Below, one piece after another: positions 51,543 through 60,608 of a stretch of 64,000 bases of DNA. Position numbers and translations under genes: made by a program. Origin of the DNA: VAZQ01 sp036557665 (GTDB taxonomy: Bacteria > Pseudomonadota > Alphaproteobacteria > Rhizobiales > Xanthobacteraceae); the NCBI GenBank assembly GCA_036557665.1, contig DATBHG010000040.1, forward strand, positions 1 to 64,000, in the 5' to 3' direction. The notes beneath the pieces are model-generated. The model had not been told where the DNA came from. It saw nothing but the letters and a program-made list of their open reading frames with translations, and searched no databases. How positions within the stretch are numbered: position 1 is the stretch's first letter; each line of letters begins with the position of its first letter.

Positions 51543-51672
51543 CGCTCGGGATCTCCGACCTTAACCGCTGCGACGCTGGTTACCTGATTCGGAACCTCGT
51601 TGGCGATCCTTTTGCGCTGGCTCGAGCGGGGGAGTGCGGCAGTAGGTATTCGCTCCATAGCGACCGCCATTA

Positions 51673-51865
51673 GCGAAAGCGGGGGGCCTCCTACGAGGAT
51701 CGAGGCGGTTTCGTCGGCAACCTCGCGGAAATTTTGCTGCCGAGTAACCGGAAGGTCACACCCTATCCGCTGCCGGATGGTAAGGTCGGAATGCTCGCAA
51801 TTAACGCAGTGCTTGTGATCGCGCTGAGTAAGATCAATCGGCCGCTCGGGTATTGGAAGCATTGA
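51673..51865 (+). pseudogene. Headless reading frame ending in TGATG overlap with the autotransporter gene
   Basis: After a TAG at 51670 the frame reads protein-like sequence (EDRGGFVGNLAEILLP, TPYPLPDGKVGMLAINAVLV, IALSKINRPLGYWKH) and stops in a TGATG overlap with the autotransporter start. No start codon precedes the convincing part. It may be the 3' end of a gene whose 5' part was lost or frameshifted. The assignment rests on composition only. Confidence 0.3.
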
Positions 51866-53898
51866 TGAAGCCGAGAAGCATCCTTTTGGCGGCTGTGGCA
51901 TCGCTTCTCTTTACGCCGTCAGCCGAGGCGCAGGGCTTCAATCAATTCTTTGCTTTTGGAGACAGCACGACGGATACCGGCTGGTTCGCCCATGCGTCCA
52001 CCGGTATTCCTGCTATCGACGCGTTAGTTGCAAATTCGTTGGCGCAGGGCGGCAACGCCCATTTCACTGGCCCCGGGCCAGGCAATGCCCAAATACTTGC
52101 GGGTTTTTTTGGCCTGTCAGCTAATGCTGCGAACACACCAGGTGGAACAAACTATGCAATCGGCGGCGCCCTCGACAATTCGGCGCTGGGGCCGGGATTG
52201 GAAAATCTGTTTACGGCTTTTACGGGACCTAATCCAAGTCTTCCCGGCACTGCCACGCAAATCCAGAACTATCTGACCTCGGTAAATGGTCATGCCAATC
52301 CCAATGCACTGTATTTGATTGGCAGCGGTGGAAATGACGCCACCCTTGCGGCCCTCTTATTCTCCTCACCGGCCCAAGCAAATGCCTTTCTCCTGGCAGA
52401 GGCCAGCGCGCTGGTCAGCAGCGTCGCTCAGCTTCGCGCCGCCGGAGGGCACTACATCGTCGTTACCGACGAATATGCACCCCCCTCTGCCGATGCCACC
52501 CAAGTCGCCTATGGGAAGACGCTTTTGAACGCAACTTGGAGAGGCCTGGCAGGGGCGGGAGTCAATTTCATTCCGGCGGATACCCTTTCGGTCGTTGCCG
52601 TCGTGGAGAAGAACCCTCTGATGTTCGGTATCACCGCGCCGACAACTTCCAACGCGTGCATTAAGCCCGCGGCGTGGCCTTTCGATTCGGGGTATGGGTT
52701 TCTCTGCGCGCCGACTACCACGCCCAGTCCGAATTATGGGTATCTGGTGTCTGCCGATGCCACGCAGACCCACCTCTACATGGATGGCACGCATCTCACG
52801 CAAGCGGGCCAATTGATCGTGGCCGACTACATATACAGCCTGATCGTGGCCCCGAGCGAGATTTCCTATCTCGCCGAGGCTCCGGTGAAAACGCGAGCGA
52901 CGGTGATCAATACCATCGATAATCAGATCGCAGTCTCGCTCGGTCAGCCTGGTATTTATCACGCATGGGTCAGCGGCGATGTGTCCTGGCTCAAGATGAC
53001 TACCCCGTACAGCGGGTTCCCGGATGACCCGGGTACGCCCGTGGCGGCGGTCGCCGGATTCGATTTCAGGCTCACGCCCAACTGGCTGCTCGGCGTCGCC
53101 TTCAGTACCGGCAGGACCAAACAGACGTTCAGCCTGGGCGGCGATTACACGCTTCGCGAGAACGCGGTCAGCGGCTACGCGGCCTATCTCAACGGACCGT
53201 TCTGGGGCAACATCGTCATAAGCGAAGGCAGCTTGCATTACGACACCAATCGTCAGGTCCCGATCGGTATCACCGTTCAACCCAATTACGGCAGCACGTC
53301 GGGAAGCAACCCCTCTCTGTTCCTGGAGACGGGTTATAATTTCACGACACCGCTCGGCTACGCTTACGCGCCATACCCGACAAAAACTCGAGCTCCGGTT
53401 GCTGCGTTCAACCTTGTGCACGGCCCTGTCGCAGGAATCACATTCCAGCGCGTGAAGGTCGACGGATTCGCTGAAACCGATGCCTTCGCTGCTCTCGGCG
53501 GGTTCACTGCCCTCTCGTTTTCCGATCAGACCCGCAAGTCGGCAGTGAGCGAGCTGGGCTACAAGGCTACCATGAATATCGGCTACTGGCAGCCCTTTGC
53601 CAAGCTGGTGTGGAACCATGAAATGGATCCCAACACCGATCGTCAGGTCACTGCCTTTCTGACGACCTCGACCGTTGCTCCCGGTTATTCCCTTCCGGCT
53701 GTATATTTCGGAAGAAATTGGGGTAGCGCCTCGGTCGGCACCGGCCTGAAGCTGGCTCAAAACGTCACCGCATACGCCGCGTTCGACAGTCAATTTGCCG
53801 AGCACAATCTGACGATCTACGGCGGCCAAGTCGGCTTGAACATCGCGCTCGATCCGCTTTTCTACGCGCCCGCGCCGCTCAAGGCGGGTCGAAAGTAG
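51865..53898 (+). CDS. GDSL esterase/lipase autotransporter (EstA-like)
   Basis: A 677-residue type V secretion protein. The signal peptide is MKPRSILLAAVASLLFTPSA-EAQ. The passenger is a GDSL hydrolase with all blocks: block I FAFGDSTTDTG (Ser nucleophile), block II GGTNYAIGG, block III GSGGND and block V DGTHLTQAG (Asp and His of the triad). From about residue 400 onward an autotransporter beta-barrel follows (GFDFRLTPNWLLGVAFSTGR, VSGYAAYLNGPFWGNIVIS). The protein ends LFYAPAPLKAGRK, so the usual final aromatic residue is not terminal. Such enzymes are displayed on the outer membrane and cleave short-chain esters or lipids. GGAAG supports ATG 51865. Confidence 0.93.
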   Translation: MKPRSILLAAVASLLFTPSAEAQGFNQFFAFGDSTTDTGWFAHASTGIPAIDALVANSLAQGGNAHFTGPGPGNAQILAGFFGLSANAANTPGGTNYAIGGALDNSALGPGLENLFTAFTGPNPSLPGTATQIQNYLTSVNGHANPNALYLIGSGGNDATLAALLFSSPAQANAFLLAEASALVSSVAQLRAAGGHYIVVTDEYAPPSADATQVAYGKTLLNATWRGLAGAGVNFIPADTLSVVAVVEKNPLMFGITAPTTSNACIKPAAWPFDSGYGFLCAPTTTPSPNYGYLVSADATQTHLYMDGTHLTQAGQLIVADYIYSLIVAPSEISYLAEAPVKTRATVINTIDNQIAVSLGQPGIYHAWVSGDVSWLKMTTPYSGFPDDPGTPVAAVAGFDFRLTPNWLLGVAFSTGRTKQTFSLGGDYTLRENAVSGYAAYLNGPFWGNIVISEGSLHYDTNRQVPIGITVQPNYGSTSGSNPSLFLETGYNFTTPLGYAYAPYPTKTRAPVAAFNLVHGPVAGITFQRVKVDGFAETDAFAALGGFTALSFSDQTRKSAVSELGYKATMNIGYWQPFAKLVWNHEMDPNTDRQVTAFLTTSTVAPGYSLPAVYFGRNWGSASVGTGLKLAQNVTAYAAFDSQFAEHNLTIYGGQVGLNIALDPLFYAPAPLKAGRK

Positions 53899-54115
53899 TA
53901 GCTACCAGGATGGTTCGGCGGATCGCGATAGCAGCGGTCCCTGCTGCGCTGCGCGCTGTACCGATACGGCCCTTAAGAGGGGGTCATTGCAATTCGGCAG
54001 AGTATCAAGTCGAGCGGCTACCTCGGCTGCCGCGAGCTCCGAACCGATTCATGGGACCTCGGATTATTCCCGTTGTGCAAAAAAGCCGAGTGAAAGCGTC
54101 AGAAGGGCGTAGGGG

Positions 54116-55174
54116 CTAGAAAATCCACAGCGCATCGGGGGGAAACTCTACGGAATAGAGCTCGTGCTTGAGCGGCGCGGTCACATGGGCGCGCACCGCG
54201 AGCTCGTCCTTGGCGAAGAGGAGCTCCCAGTGCTCGCCGATATACATCTGCGCCTTGAGGGACATTGGTATCCGGTTCGGGCGCGCGAGCCCGCCTCCCA
54301 GAATCACCTTGTCCAGGCGGATTACGCCGGTCGCTTTCTCGCCGATTGCTGCCGTGGTACGGGCGACGCCTTCCAACCGCACCCCCTTGACCTCGATCAC
54401 GGCCCGCTTATCCGCCTTCTCGACCAAGGTGCCTTCGAGTCGATTGTTGGCGCCCATGAATTCCGCGGCGAACAGCGTGGCCGGCTCTCGATAAAGATCG
54501 ATCGGCGATCCCTCCTGCTCGATCAGGCCGTGATTGAGCAGGATGATGCGGTCGGCGATCGCCATCGCCTCGACCTGATCGTGGGTCGCCAGCAGGGCGC
54601 AGAGCTTGAGAGACGTAATGAGATGGCGCAGCCGTCCACGGGCCTCCTCGCGCAACTTTGCGTCGAGATTGGACATCGGCTCATCGAGCAGGATGACGGC
54701 GGGCTCATAGATCAGAGCGCGCGCGAGTGCGACCCGCTGCTGCTGGTCGCTCGAGAGCTCGTGCGGATAACGATCCGCGAGGTGCGCGAGCGCGACACGG
54801 TCGAGCGCGATTGCGACGCGGCCCCTGATATCCTCTGCCGGGACTCGGCGCATCTTGAGCCCGTACGCCACGTTTTGGAACACGGAGCGATGCGGCCACA
54901 GCGCGTAAGACCGCAATACGAGAGCGAGCCCGCGTGTCTCGGCCGGTAGCTCGAGCCTCAGATCGGCGTCGTACAGCAGTTTTCCGCCGATGCGGATCGA
55001 GCCACGGTACGGGCTTTCCAGGCCGGCGACGGCGCGCAGCAACATGCTCTTGCCGCTGCCCGGGGGGCCGAGCAGAGCGACCACCATTCCGGCCGGTACG
55101 GTCACCGATACGCCCTTGAGGATCTCGGCCTCGCCGCATCTGAGCGCCAGCTCACTGACGGTGAGGTCAGCCAT
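54116..55174 (-). CDS. ABC transporter ATPase, FbpC/PotA type
   Basis: A 352-residue nucleotide-binding subunit with a C-terminal TOBE-like regulatory region (about residues 240-352). Motifs are Walker A GPPGSGKSM, Q-loop LVLRSYALWPHRSVFQNVAY, signature ELSSDQQQRVALARAL (degenerate from LSGGQ), Walker B VILLDEPMSNLD and switch LLATHDQVEAM. It overlaps the end of the permease gene by eight bases and so forms one importer with it. The subfamily imports Fe(III), spermidine/putrescine, thiamine or phosphonates. Which one cannot be said without the receptor, which is not in the window. Confidence 0.93.
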   Translation of the reverse strand: MADLTVSELALRCGEAEILKGVSVTVPAGMVVALLGPPGSGKSMLLRAVAGLESPYRGSIRIGGKLLYDADLRLELPAETRGLALVLRSYALWPHRSVFQNVAYGLKMRRVPAEDIRGRVAIALDRVALAHLADRYPHELSSDQQQRVALARALIYEPAVILLDEPMSNLDAKLREEARGRLRHLITSLKLCALLATHDQVEAMAIADRIILLNHGLIEQEGSPIDLYREPATLFAAEFMGANNRLEGTLVEKADKRAVIEVKGVRLEGVARTTAAIGEKATGVIRLDKVILGGGLARPNRIPMSLKAQMYIGEHWELLFAKDELAVRAHVTAPLKHELYSVEFPPDALWIF

Positions 55175-58067
55175 GGAGACGCACTCCTAGCCGGTCGGCA
55201 AACAAAAGACCCGCGCCGATCATGACCAGATTGACAACCGACAGAGCCGAAACGAGATCAAATGCGCCCTTACCCCAAAGCGACACCAGCAGCGAGCCGA
55301 TGACTTCAGTCCCGGGTGCGAGCAGGTAGATGCCGGTTGAATATTCTCGTACGAAGATAAGAAAGATGAGCGCCCAGGCTGCCAGGAACCCATTGCGAAT
55401 CATCGGCATGGTGACGTCGAATCGCACGCGTGCGTCCGTGGCACCAGCAGTGCGGGCAACGTCCTCGAGTTGCGGATCGACGCGGCGGAACATGCCGGAC
55501 ACGAGCTGCACACCGTACGCGAGCCAAACCAACATGTATGCGAGCCACACCGAGACGAGCGTCTCTCGCAGCGGGGCGAGCGGCTTGAAGAGCAGAAACG
55601 CCCAAAGCAGCGCAAGTCCCGCAACCAGTCCCGGCATGGCGCGGGGCAGCATCACTACATAGCCGACTGCCCGCGCCCAGGCCGAACGCCAGCGATGAAT
55701 GGCGAAGGCAATGGAGGTGTAGACGACGACCGCAGCGGCACCGCCAATGAACCCGATCGCGAGCGTGTTGACGATGCTTCGCTTCACGTCCGCATGATCG
55801 AGCAGCGCGCGATAGTGATCGACCGTGAGCGCCCCCGGCAGACCCATCCCTTCGCCCTGGCTCTCGGCCAGTGATCGCAGCGCGATTGCGACGAGCGGCA
55901 CCAGCACGGTTGCGGCCAACCAGAGGGCGATCGCGAGGAACGCCGGCCAGCGCCAGCCGCCGAGCTTGAGCCGCGCGGAGCGCATGATCCTGGTGCGAGG
56001 CGCGACAGGGCGCTGCGTCTCGTTCAGGAGCAGCCGAAGTATGAAGACGAGCGGCAGTGCTATGGCGGCGATGATAACGCCGACGACCGCCATGAGCTGA
56101 TAAGGCGACGCCGCCGGCTGGTTGCCGAGCTTGTAAAGATAGGTCGAAAGGACGAGCAGACCCTGCGGATCGCCGAGCACCAGCGGCAGGCCGAACAGCT
56201 CGAAGCCGAGGAGAAAAACCAGCACTGCGGCAAACAAGATTGCCGGCGTCGCCATTGGCAGGCTCACGTCGAGGGCCGTTCGCCAGGGGTTTGCGCCGGC
56301 GCTGCAAGCTGCCTCCTCGGCATCGCTGCCGCGGCCGCGCAAGTCCGTTGCGACACAGAGATACGCATGCGGCACATGCGTGAGTCCTGCAATCGCGACC
56401 AGAAAGGGAAATGAATACAGGTTCCATGGCGCCGCTCCGGTCCATTGCCGGAATGTCACGGTCAGAATGCCGGCCGGTCCGAGGGCTGCGACGTAGCCGA
56501 AGGCCAGCACCACCGCAGGGAGGAAGAAGAGGAGCAGGATCAGCCGCTCGAGCCAAAGCCGTCCGGGAACATCGGTGCGCACCATCACGAAGGCCAGCAC
56601 TGCGCCAAGCGGCACCGCGATCAGCGTCATGCTGGCGCCGAGCAGCAAGGTGGTGCCGAATGCGATGGCAAAATCGCCGTCGGCGAAAACGAAACGGTAG
56701 GCATTGACGCCAAGCCGCGCGTTCGAGGCGAAAAACGGCCCGGTGAGGAAGCTCTGCCAGAGCACCAGAGAGAGCGGAACAAGCGCCGCCAATGCAGTGA
56801 CGCTCGTGCTGAGGTAGCGATAGGACGGGAGCGAGGTGGCCGCTCGGCCCAACTGGGAGCTGAGGTCATAGGTGATAAAGCGTCCGGTCGCGAAGTAGGT
56901 CGCCGCGCGATGCGCCCATCGGGTGATGCGATAGACGCTGACGAAGCCCCAGAACGCGAAGGAGATGGACCCGCGAGCCGCCCATGCATTGACGCGATAG
57001 ATGAGGAAGGAGCGCCAGGACGCGACGGAAATTGTCGCTCGAGCCGCCCATGCGCTGAAGCCATGCACGATGGCGGAGCGCCCGGTCGTGAAGGAATTGG
57101 TTGCTCGATGCGACCATGCGCTGACGCCATACACGACGGCGGAGCGCCGGGTCGCGAAGGAGAGGGCCGCCCGGCCGGTACCTGCGCTGACGCGATCGAC
57201 AATGACGGAGCGCGACAACGAGAGGAAAGGGGCCGCTCGATGCGCCCATGCGCTGGCGCCATACACCGTGGCGGAGCGCCAGGTCGCGAAGGAGAGGGCC
57301 GCCCGGCCGGTGCCTGCGCTGATGCGAGCGACAATGACGGAGCGCCATAACGCGAGGGAAGGGCCGGCTCGATGCGCCCATGCGCCGACGTCATACGCCG
57401 TGGTGGAGCGCCAGGTCGCGAAGGAGAGGGCCGCTCGGCCGGCGCTTGCGCTGATGCGGTCGACAATGAAGGAGCGCCGCAAAGCGAGGAAAGCGGCGGC
57501 TCGATGCCCCAATGCGTTGATGCCATACGCCGTGGCGGAGCGCCTGGTCGCGAAGGAGAGGGCGGCTCGGCCGGTACCTGCGCCGACGCGATCGACAATG
57601 ACGGAGCGCCATAACGCGAAGAAAGGGGCGGCTCGATGCGCCCATGCGCCGGCGCGATAGATGGTGGCGGAGCTCCAGGTCGCAAACGAGGTGATCGCTC
57701 GAGCCACCCATAGGTTGACGCGATCGACAACGAAGGAGCGCCACAGCGCAAAGAAAGAGGCTGCCCGATGCGCCCAAGCGCCGGCGCGATAGATCGCGGC
57801 GTGGCTCCAGGTCGCGAAGGAGATAGTCGCTCGGGCCGCCCATGCGATGACGCGATTGACGATGACCGAGCGCCAGAACGCAAAGGCGAGGGCCGCTCGA
57901 CCCGCCCGTGCGCTGGCACGATTGACGACGAAGCGCCGCAGCTCGAACGAGATCGCGGCTCGACCCGCCCATGCGCCGGCGCCATAGCTGATGGCGGCGC
58001 GCCAGAACGCGAAGGAGCTGGTCGCTCGAAGGCCCCACCCGATCCTGCCGAGCCTCTGTACCTTCAT
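55167..58067 (-). CDS. FbpB-like ABC permease with a repeat-built N-terminal extension
   Basis: About 966 residues from ATG 58067 (992 from a TTG at 58145). The C-terminal 550 residues are a normal double permease of the Fe(III) type, twice the BPD_transp_1 domain, each with an EAA loop (EEAACSAGANPWRTALDVSL; LEDVARTAGATDARVRFDVT). Before it lies an extension of about 395 residues made of about eighteen 22-residue repeats of the type WAHRAAPFFALWRS plus VIVDRV, rich in Arg, Ala, Trp and Phe. I know no ABC permease with such a domain. Neither start has a good ribosome-binding site; the ATG is preferred because the TTG lies inside the upstream gene. The ATPase follows with an eight-base overlap. 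Confidence 0.85.
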   Translation of the reverse strand: MKVQRLGRIGWGLRATSSFAFWRAAISYGAGAWAGRAAISFELRRFVVNRASARAGRAALAFAFWRSVIVNRVIAWAARATISFATWSHAAIYRAGAWAHRAASFFALWRSFVVDRVNLWVARAITSFATWSSATIYRAGAWAHRAAPFFALWRSVIVDRVGAGTGRAALSFATRRSATAYGINALGHRAAAFLALRRSFIVDRISASAGRAALSFATWRSTTAYDVGAWAHRAGPSLALWRSVIVARISAGTGRAALSFATWRSATVYGASAWAHRAAPFLSLSRSVIVDRVSAGTGRAALSFATRRSAVVYGVSAWSHRATNSFTTGRSAIVHGFSAWAARATISVASWRSFLIYRVNAWAARGSISFAFWGFVSVYRITRWAHRAATYFATGRFITYDLSSQLGRAATSLPSYRYLSTSVTALAALVPLSLVLWQSFLTGPFFASNARLGVNAYRFVFADGDFAIAFGTTLLLGASMTLIAVPLGAVLAFVMVRTDVPGRLWLERLILLLFFLPAVVLAFGYVAALGPAGILTVTFRQWTGAAPWNLYSFPFLVAIAGLTHVPHAYLCVATDLRGRGSDAEEAACSAGANPWRTALDVSLPMATPAILFAAVLVFLLGFELFGLPLVLGDPQGLLVLSTYLYKLGNQPAASPYQLMAVVGVIIAAIALPLVFILRLLLNETQRPVAPRTRIMRSARLKLGGWRWPAFLAIALWLAATVLVPLVAIALRSLAESQGEGMGLPGALTVDHYRALLDHADVKRSIVNTLAIGFIGGAAAVVVYTSIAFAIHRWRSAWARAVGYVVMLPRAMPGLVAGLALLWAFLLFKPLAPLRETLVSVWLAYMLVWLAYGVQLVSGMFRRVDPQLEDVARTAGATDARVRFDVTMPMIRNGFLAAWALIFLIFVREYSTGIYLLAPGTEVIGSLLVSLWGKGAFDLVSALSVVNLVMIGAGLLFADRLGVRLHG
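56853..58037 (-). repeat. Array of about eighteen 66-bp units encoding 22-residue repeats
   Basis: The motif GGAGCGCC (plus strand) recurs every 66 bases from about 57009 to 57737, and decayed copies extend the array to both sides; one unit is 63 bases. In the centre two unit types alternate, giving a 132-base higher period: type A reads G-x-GRAALSFATWRSAT-x-YG, type B reads WAHRAAPFLALWRSVIVDRV. The reading frame on the minus strand is unbroken through the whole array and into the permease. Long open frames on the plus strand through the same array are by-products of the composition. Confidence 0.9.
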
Positions 58068-58131
58068 GACAGTGACGGGCTTTACGGCCCTTTCATCGCG
58101 GTTTGCCGCTTCTGATGGATCAAAACTCTCC

Positions 58132-58692
58132 TCATATGAGAGCAATGACGATGCTCGACGACGGCTCGATCAGGGCGATCGCATTATTTGCATCAACCGC
58201 ATAACGCAGTCCCTTGAGTTTCTCGAGTTTGCCTACAAGAGCATCGGGCAGCGGCTTGGTAGCCTGGGCAGGCACGCGCGCCCACACGGCCATCTTTGCT
58301 GTCGCGTTTGCATGTTTTCGCGGAATTTTCAAAAACTCTCGGATGAGCTCCGCCTCTTCCTCCGTCAGGTAGAAACCAGCGACGACCTTTGGTGGCACGG
58401 AAACTGTCGGTTGCGGGATCGTGGAGACGGTCGGCTGTTCAGTCCGCGCAGTTTCGTTTAATTTGGCGCGCGTCGCGTCGACAGATCTTTCAACTCTGGC
58501 AAGCCGATCGTTGACCGCCGAGAGGCTCGCCATCACGGATTCCAGCTCGCCCCGGGCATTACCGATCTGGCCAAGCATTACGGCGACGGCAATACCTGAT
58601 AGCGCGGCCAGACAGGCTATAACGGCCAGCCCGATTTTCAGCAGCGCACGCGCATCCAACCCGGGTCCGTGAATGGTCGTGTAGTCGCTCAT
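58132..58692 (-). CDS. Single-pass membrane protein with coiled coil
   Basis: A 186-residue protein. A transmembrane helix lies near residues 18-42 (LLKIGLAVIACLAALSGIAV), then a coiled coil (LESVMASLSAVNDRLARVER), a Pro/Thr/Val linker and a small C-terminal domain with FYLTEEEAELIREFLKIPRK and LGKLEKLKGLRY-like helices. I do not recognise a family. It lies directly upstream of the repeat-permease gene on the same strand, and its stop falls inside the alternative TTG start of that gene, so both may share a transcript. Confidence 0.65.
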   Translation of the reverse strand: MSDYTTIHGPGLDARALLKIGLAVIACLAALSGIAVAVMLGQIGNARGELESVMASLSAVNDRLARVERSVDATRAKLNETARTEQPTVSTIPQPTVSVPPKVVAGFYLTEEEAELIREFLKIPRKHANATAKMAVWARVPAQATKPLPDALVGKLEKLKGLRYAVDANNAIALIEPSSSIVIALI

Positions 58693-58799
58693 AAGGGCTC
58701 ATGCCACCGGTGTACTGGCGCTCACGGAGCATCTTACGCTCTATTGGCTTGCAAGAGAATTGTGCTACTTTGGCTGGCCGACTTCACAGGAACACGCAC

Positions 58800-59210
58800 A
58801 TGGCTGCATCCTCGCAGGATCTCACTTTCTTGCGCGCGGACATCAAGCGTCAGCAGGAAATTGCCCAGGAAGTCTCGGAAGAGGCAGAGAGACTGGAAGT
58901 CGTACTAAAGGAGACAACCGTCCCCCCTGAGCTCAAGGCGAAATTGGAGGAGACCAAGGACTCGCTCCTGCGAGTTGCACGCGGCCTGGCGGCGAACGCG
59001 AGGGCCATGTCGACTTCTTCGCTCATCGTCAGGTGGGTTGTGAGGCTCTATGCGATCGCAGTCGCCATGACTCTCGGGTACCTCATATTTCGCGGAATCT
59101 GGCTTAAAGAGGATACGATCACTAACATTTCAGAGGTTATCAAAATTGCGATCATTCCAATTCTTACGCTTGTGATCGGGTATTACTTTGGATCATCAAA
59201 GGCCGACTGA
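58800..59210 (+). CDS. Small membrane protein with N-terminal coiled coil
   Basis: A 136-residue protein. Residues 8-75 are a charged helix or coiled coil (FLRADIKRQQEIAQEVSEEA, ERLEVVLKETTV). Two transmembrane helices follow (VRLYAIAVAMTLGYLIFRGI; IIPILTLVIGYYFGSSKAD). CAGGA before ATG 58800 supports this start over the frame from 58701. It is divergent from the 58132-58692 gene. Codon use here is slightly more AT-rich than in most neighbours. No family assigned. Confidence 0.65.
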   Translation: MAASSQDLTFLRADIKRQQEIAQEVSEEAERLEVVLKETTVPPELKAKLEETKDSLLRVARGLAANARAMSTSSLIVRWVVRLYAIAVAMTLGYLIFRGIWLKEDTITNISEVIKIAIIPILTLVIGYYFGSSKAD

Positions 59211-59442
59211 GCTAAGCCCTCATCCGAAGGCCGAGCGATACAGGTTCCGCGATCGTCAAGCGAGCCGCGAGCTGCCGGGATAGTCCCGTGCGCACCGACG
59301 TGCCGGCCGAGCTCCTCGGCCTCGCCGACAAGGGGATCGAGCAGCTATGCCAAGCCTCGCTCGTGGCACATAGCTGCTCAGAGCGTGCGCGCCGGTAGTC
59401 CGGACCTGGCAAAAGCCTACCCGCGTAGGAACCGCGGAGCCG

Positions 59443-59832
59443 TTACGCTCGCTGGCGAAGCGCAGCCGCGACCCGCCGTCCCACCGGAACTCCTACGAAC
59501 ACCAGGACCCAAATCGTCGCGAGCACACCCGCATTGACGGCCATGATCTTCCAGACACGAGAACGGAGTTGATCCATTTCAGTGTCGAAGATGGCCTTTG
59601 CCCTTTCGGTGCAGTAATAATACTCGTGGCTGATGTCCGCGATCCTCTGGCCGTATTGTCCATTATCGGCTTGCAGCCTTTCTCGCTTCATGTTGCTGCT
59701 GCTGTAACAGCGCTGTAATTGAAGCGTGTACCACTCGTCGCGGCCGCCTACGCTGCTGCTCCACAGCCACCCGCCGAAGCCCGCGAGCCACAGCAGGCAC
59801 AGCACAATGCCGAGCCAACGCCAACCGCGCAT
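59443..59832 (-). CDS. Two-helix membrane protein
   Basis: A 129-residue protein with an N-terminal transmembrane helix (WLGIVLCLLWLAGFGGWLWS), a polar, probably periplasmic loop of about 65 residues with two Cys (LQRCYSSSN, YYYCTERAKAIF) that could pair, and a second helix (IMAVNAGVLATIWVLVFVGV) with a basic tail. GGGAG eight bases before ATG 59832 supports this start; GTG 59838 is less well placed. Function unknown. Confidence 0.65.
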   Translation of the reverse strand: MRGWRWLGIVLCLLWLAGFGGWLWSSSVGGRDEWYTLQLQRCYSSSNMKRERLQADNGQYGQRIADISHEYYYCTERAKAIFDTEMDQLRSRVWKIMAVNAGVLATIWVLVFVGVPVGRRVAAALRQRA

Positions 59833-60608
59833 GGCCACTGCTCCCGATGCTGATCGTCAGCGTCTCTATGTCATCGTATTTCCAGTCAGCTTCTGACCTG
59901 CCTCAGAGGAGAGCGCGCTCCACGGGAGCGCAAAGTCCACTGGGGACCTGATGCCCGCGTATCGGTGCCATCGCACGGCCTTGGAGACCTGGACCCGCGT
60001 GCTCTTCCGGCGACATCGACCAAAGCTGCCGATCGGCAACAGCGTCGGCTCGTCATGCTAACACCGTTGTCTCGTGAAGACCACGCGACGTCGTGACACG
60101 GCAAGCCGGAGCAAATAAACGTGTGGTGCTCGACGCCGGGACCCTGTCGTACCGAACGCTTGACAACGCATCACTCGCACACAAATCCACCCACGAGCAC
60201 CACTTGGTACGAGAGTATAGCGTCTTGACCACGCCATCCGGTGGTAAGTTCTTACGGTGTGGATTACGCCCGCTCGGGACCGCGTGAGGGGCCCGCTTTG
60301 GCTGGGGCCCCACACGAGACCAAGGGCCACGCAGGTGCTCTATGCTGTCGGGACCCGTGACGACCGGTTTGTGAGCCCCGACGCTCTGGAGCTGCGCCTC
60401 GCGCTCTGCAAGCAAAACTCGAACGCGGCGTCAGGCCTTTGCCACGGCTCTGAAAGTCGGGGTGCCGCGGTCTCAGGCTGTCTTCGGTCTTTTTGAGCCG
60501 GAAGGGAAGGACCCCTCTTGGGATGGTAAAAACTCGCGGGAGGTGAGACGCCGGAAGGGGAGATGCGGTATGGTGCTCAGGTCATGTGAGAAGCGAAAGG
60601 ACAGCATC
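59833..60608. other. Gene-free stretch before the 60609 gene
   Basis: About 780 bases in which the open frames have no domain, leader or ribosome-binding site. I see a few GC-rich short inverted repeats, such as GGGGCCC near 60290-60320, and the promoter of the next gene must lie in its right part. Nothing further can be supported. Confidence 0.4.

Noticed and set aside
53910..54119. 69-codon plus-strand frame after the autotransporter
   Set aside because: No ribosome-binding site and Arg/Pro-rich composition; it overlaps the end of the ATPase gene on the other strand.
56445..57660. Long plus-strand open frames through the 66-bp array (REGDGPASRP-type repeats)
   Set aside because: They are antisense to the permease gene. 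The minus-strand frame runs unbroken into a complete FbpB-like domain, while the plus-strand frames lead to nothing recognisable. The 66-base period keeps all frames open.
56853..58037. CRISPR array or other spacer-repeat system
   Set aside because: The units are contiguous without unique spacers and they keep a reading frame. No cas genes are present.
60053..60415. 120-codon minus-strand frame
   Set aside because: No ribosome-binding site, no domain and a composition unlike neighbouring genes.
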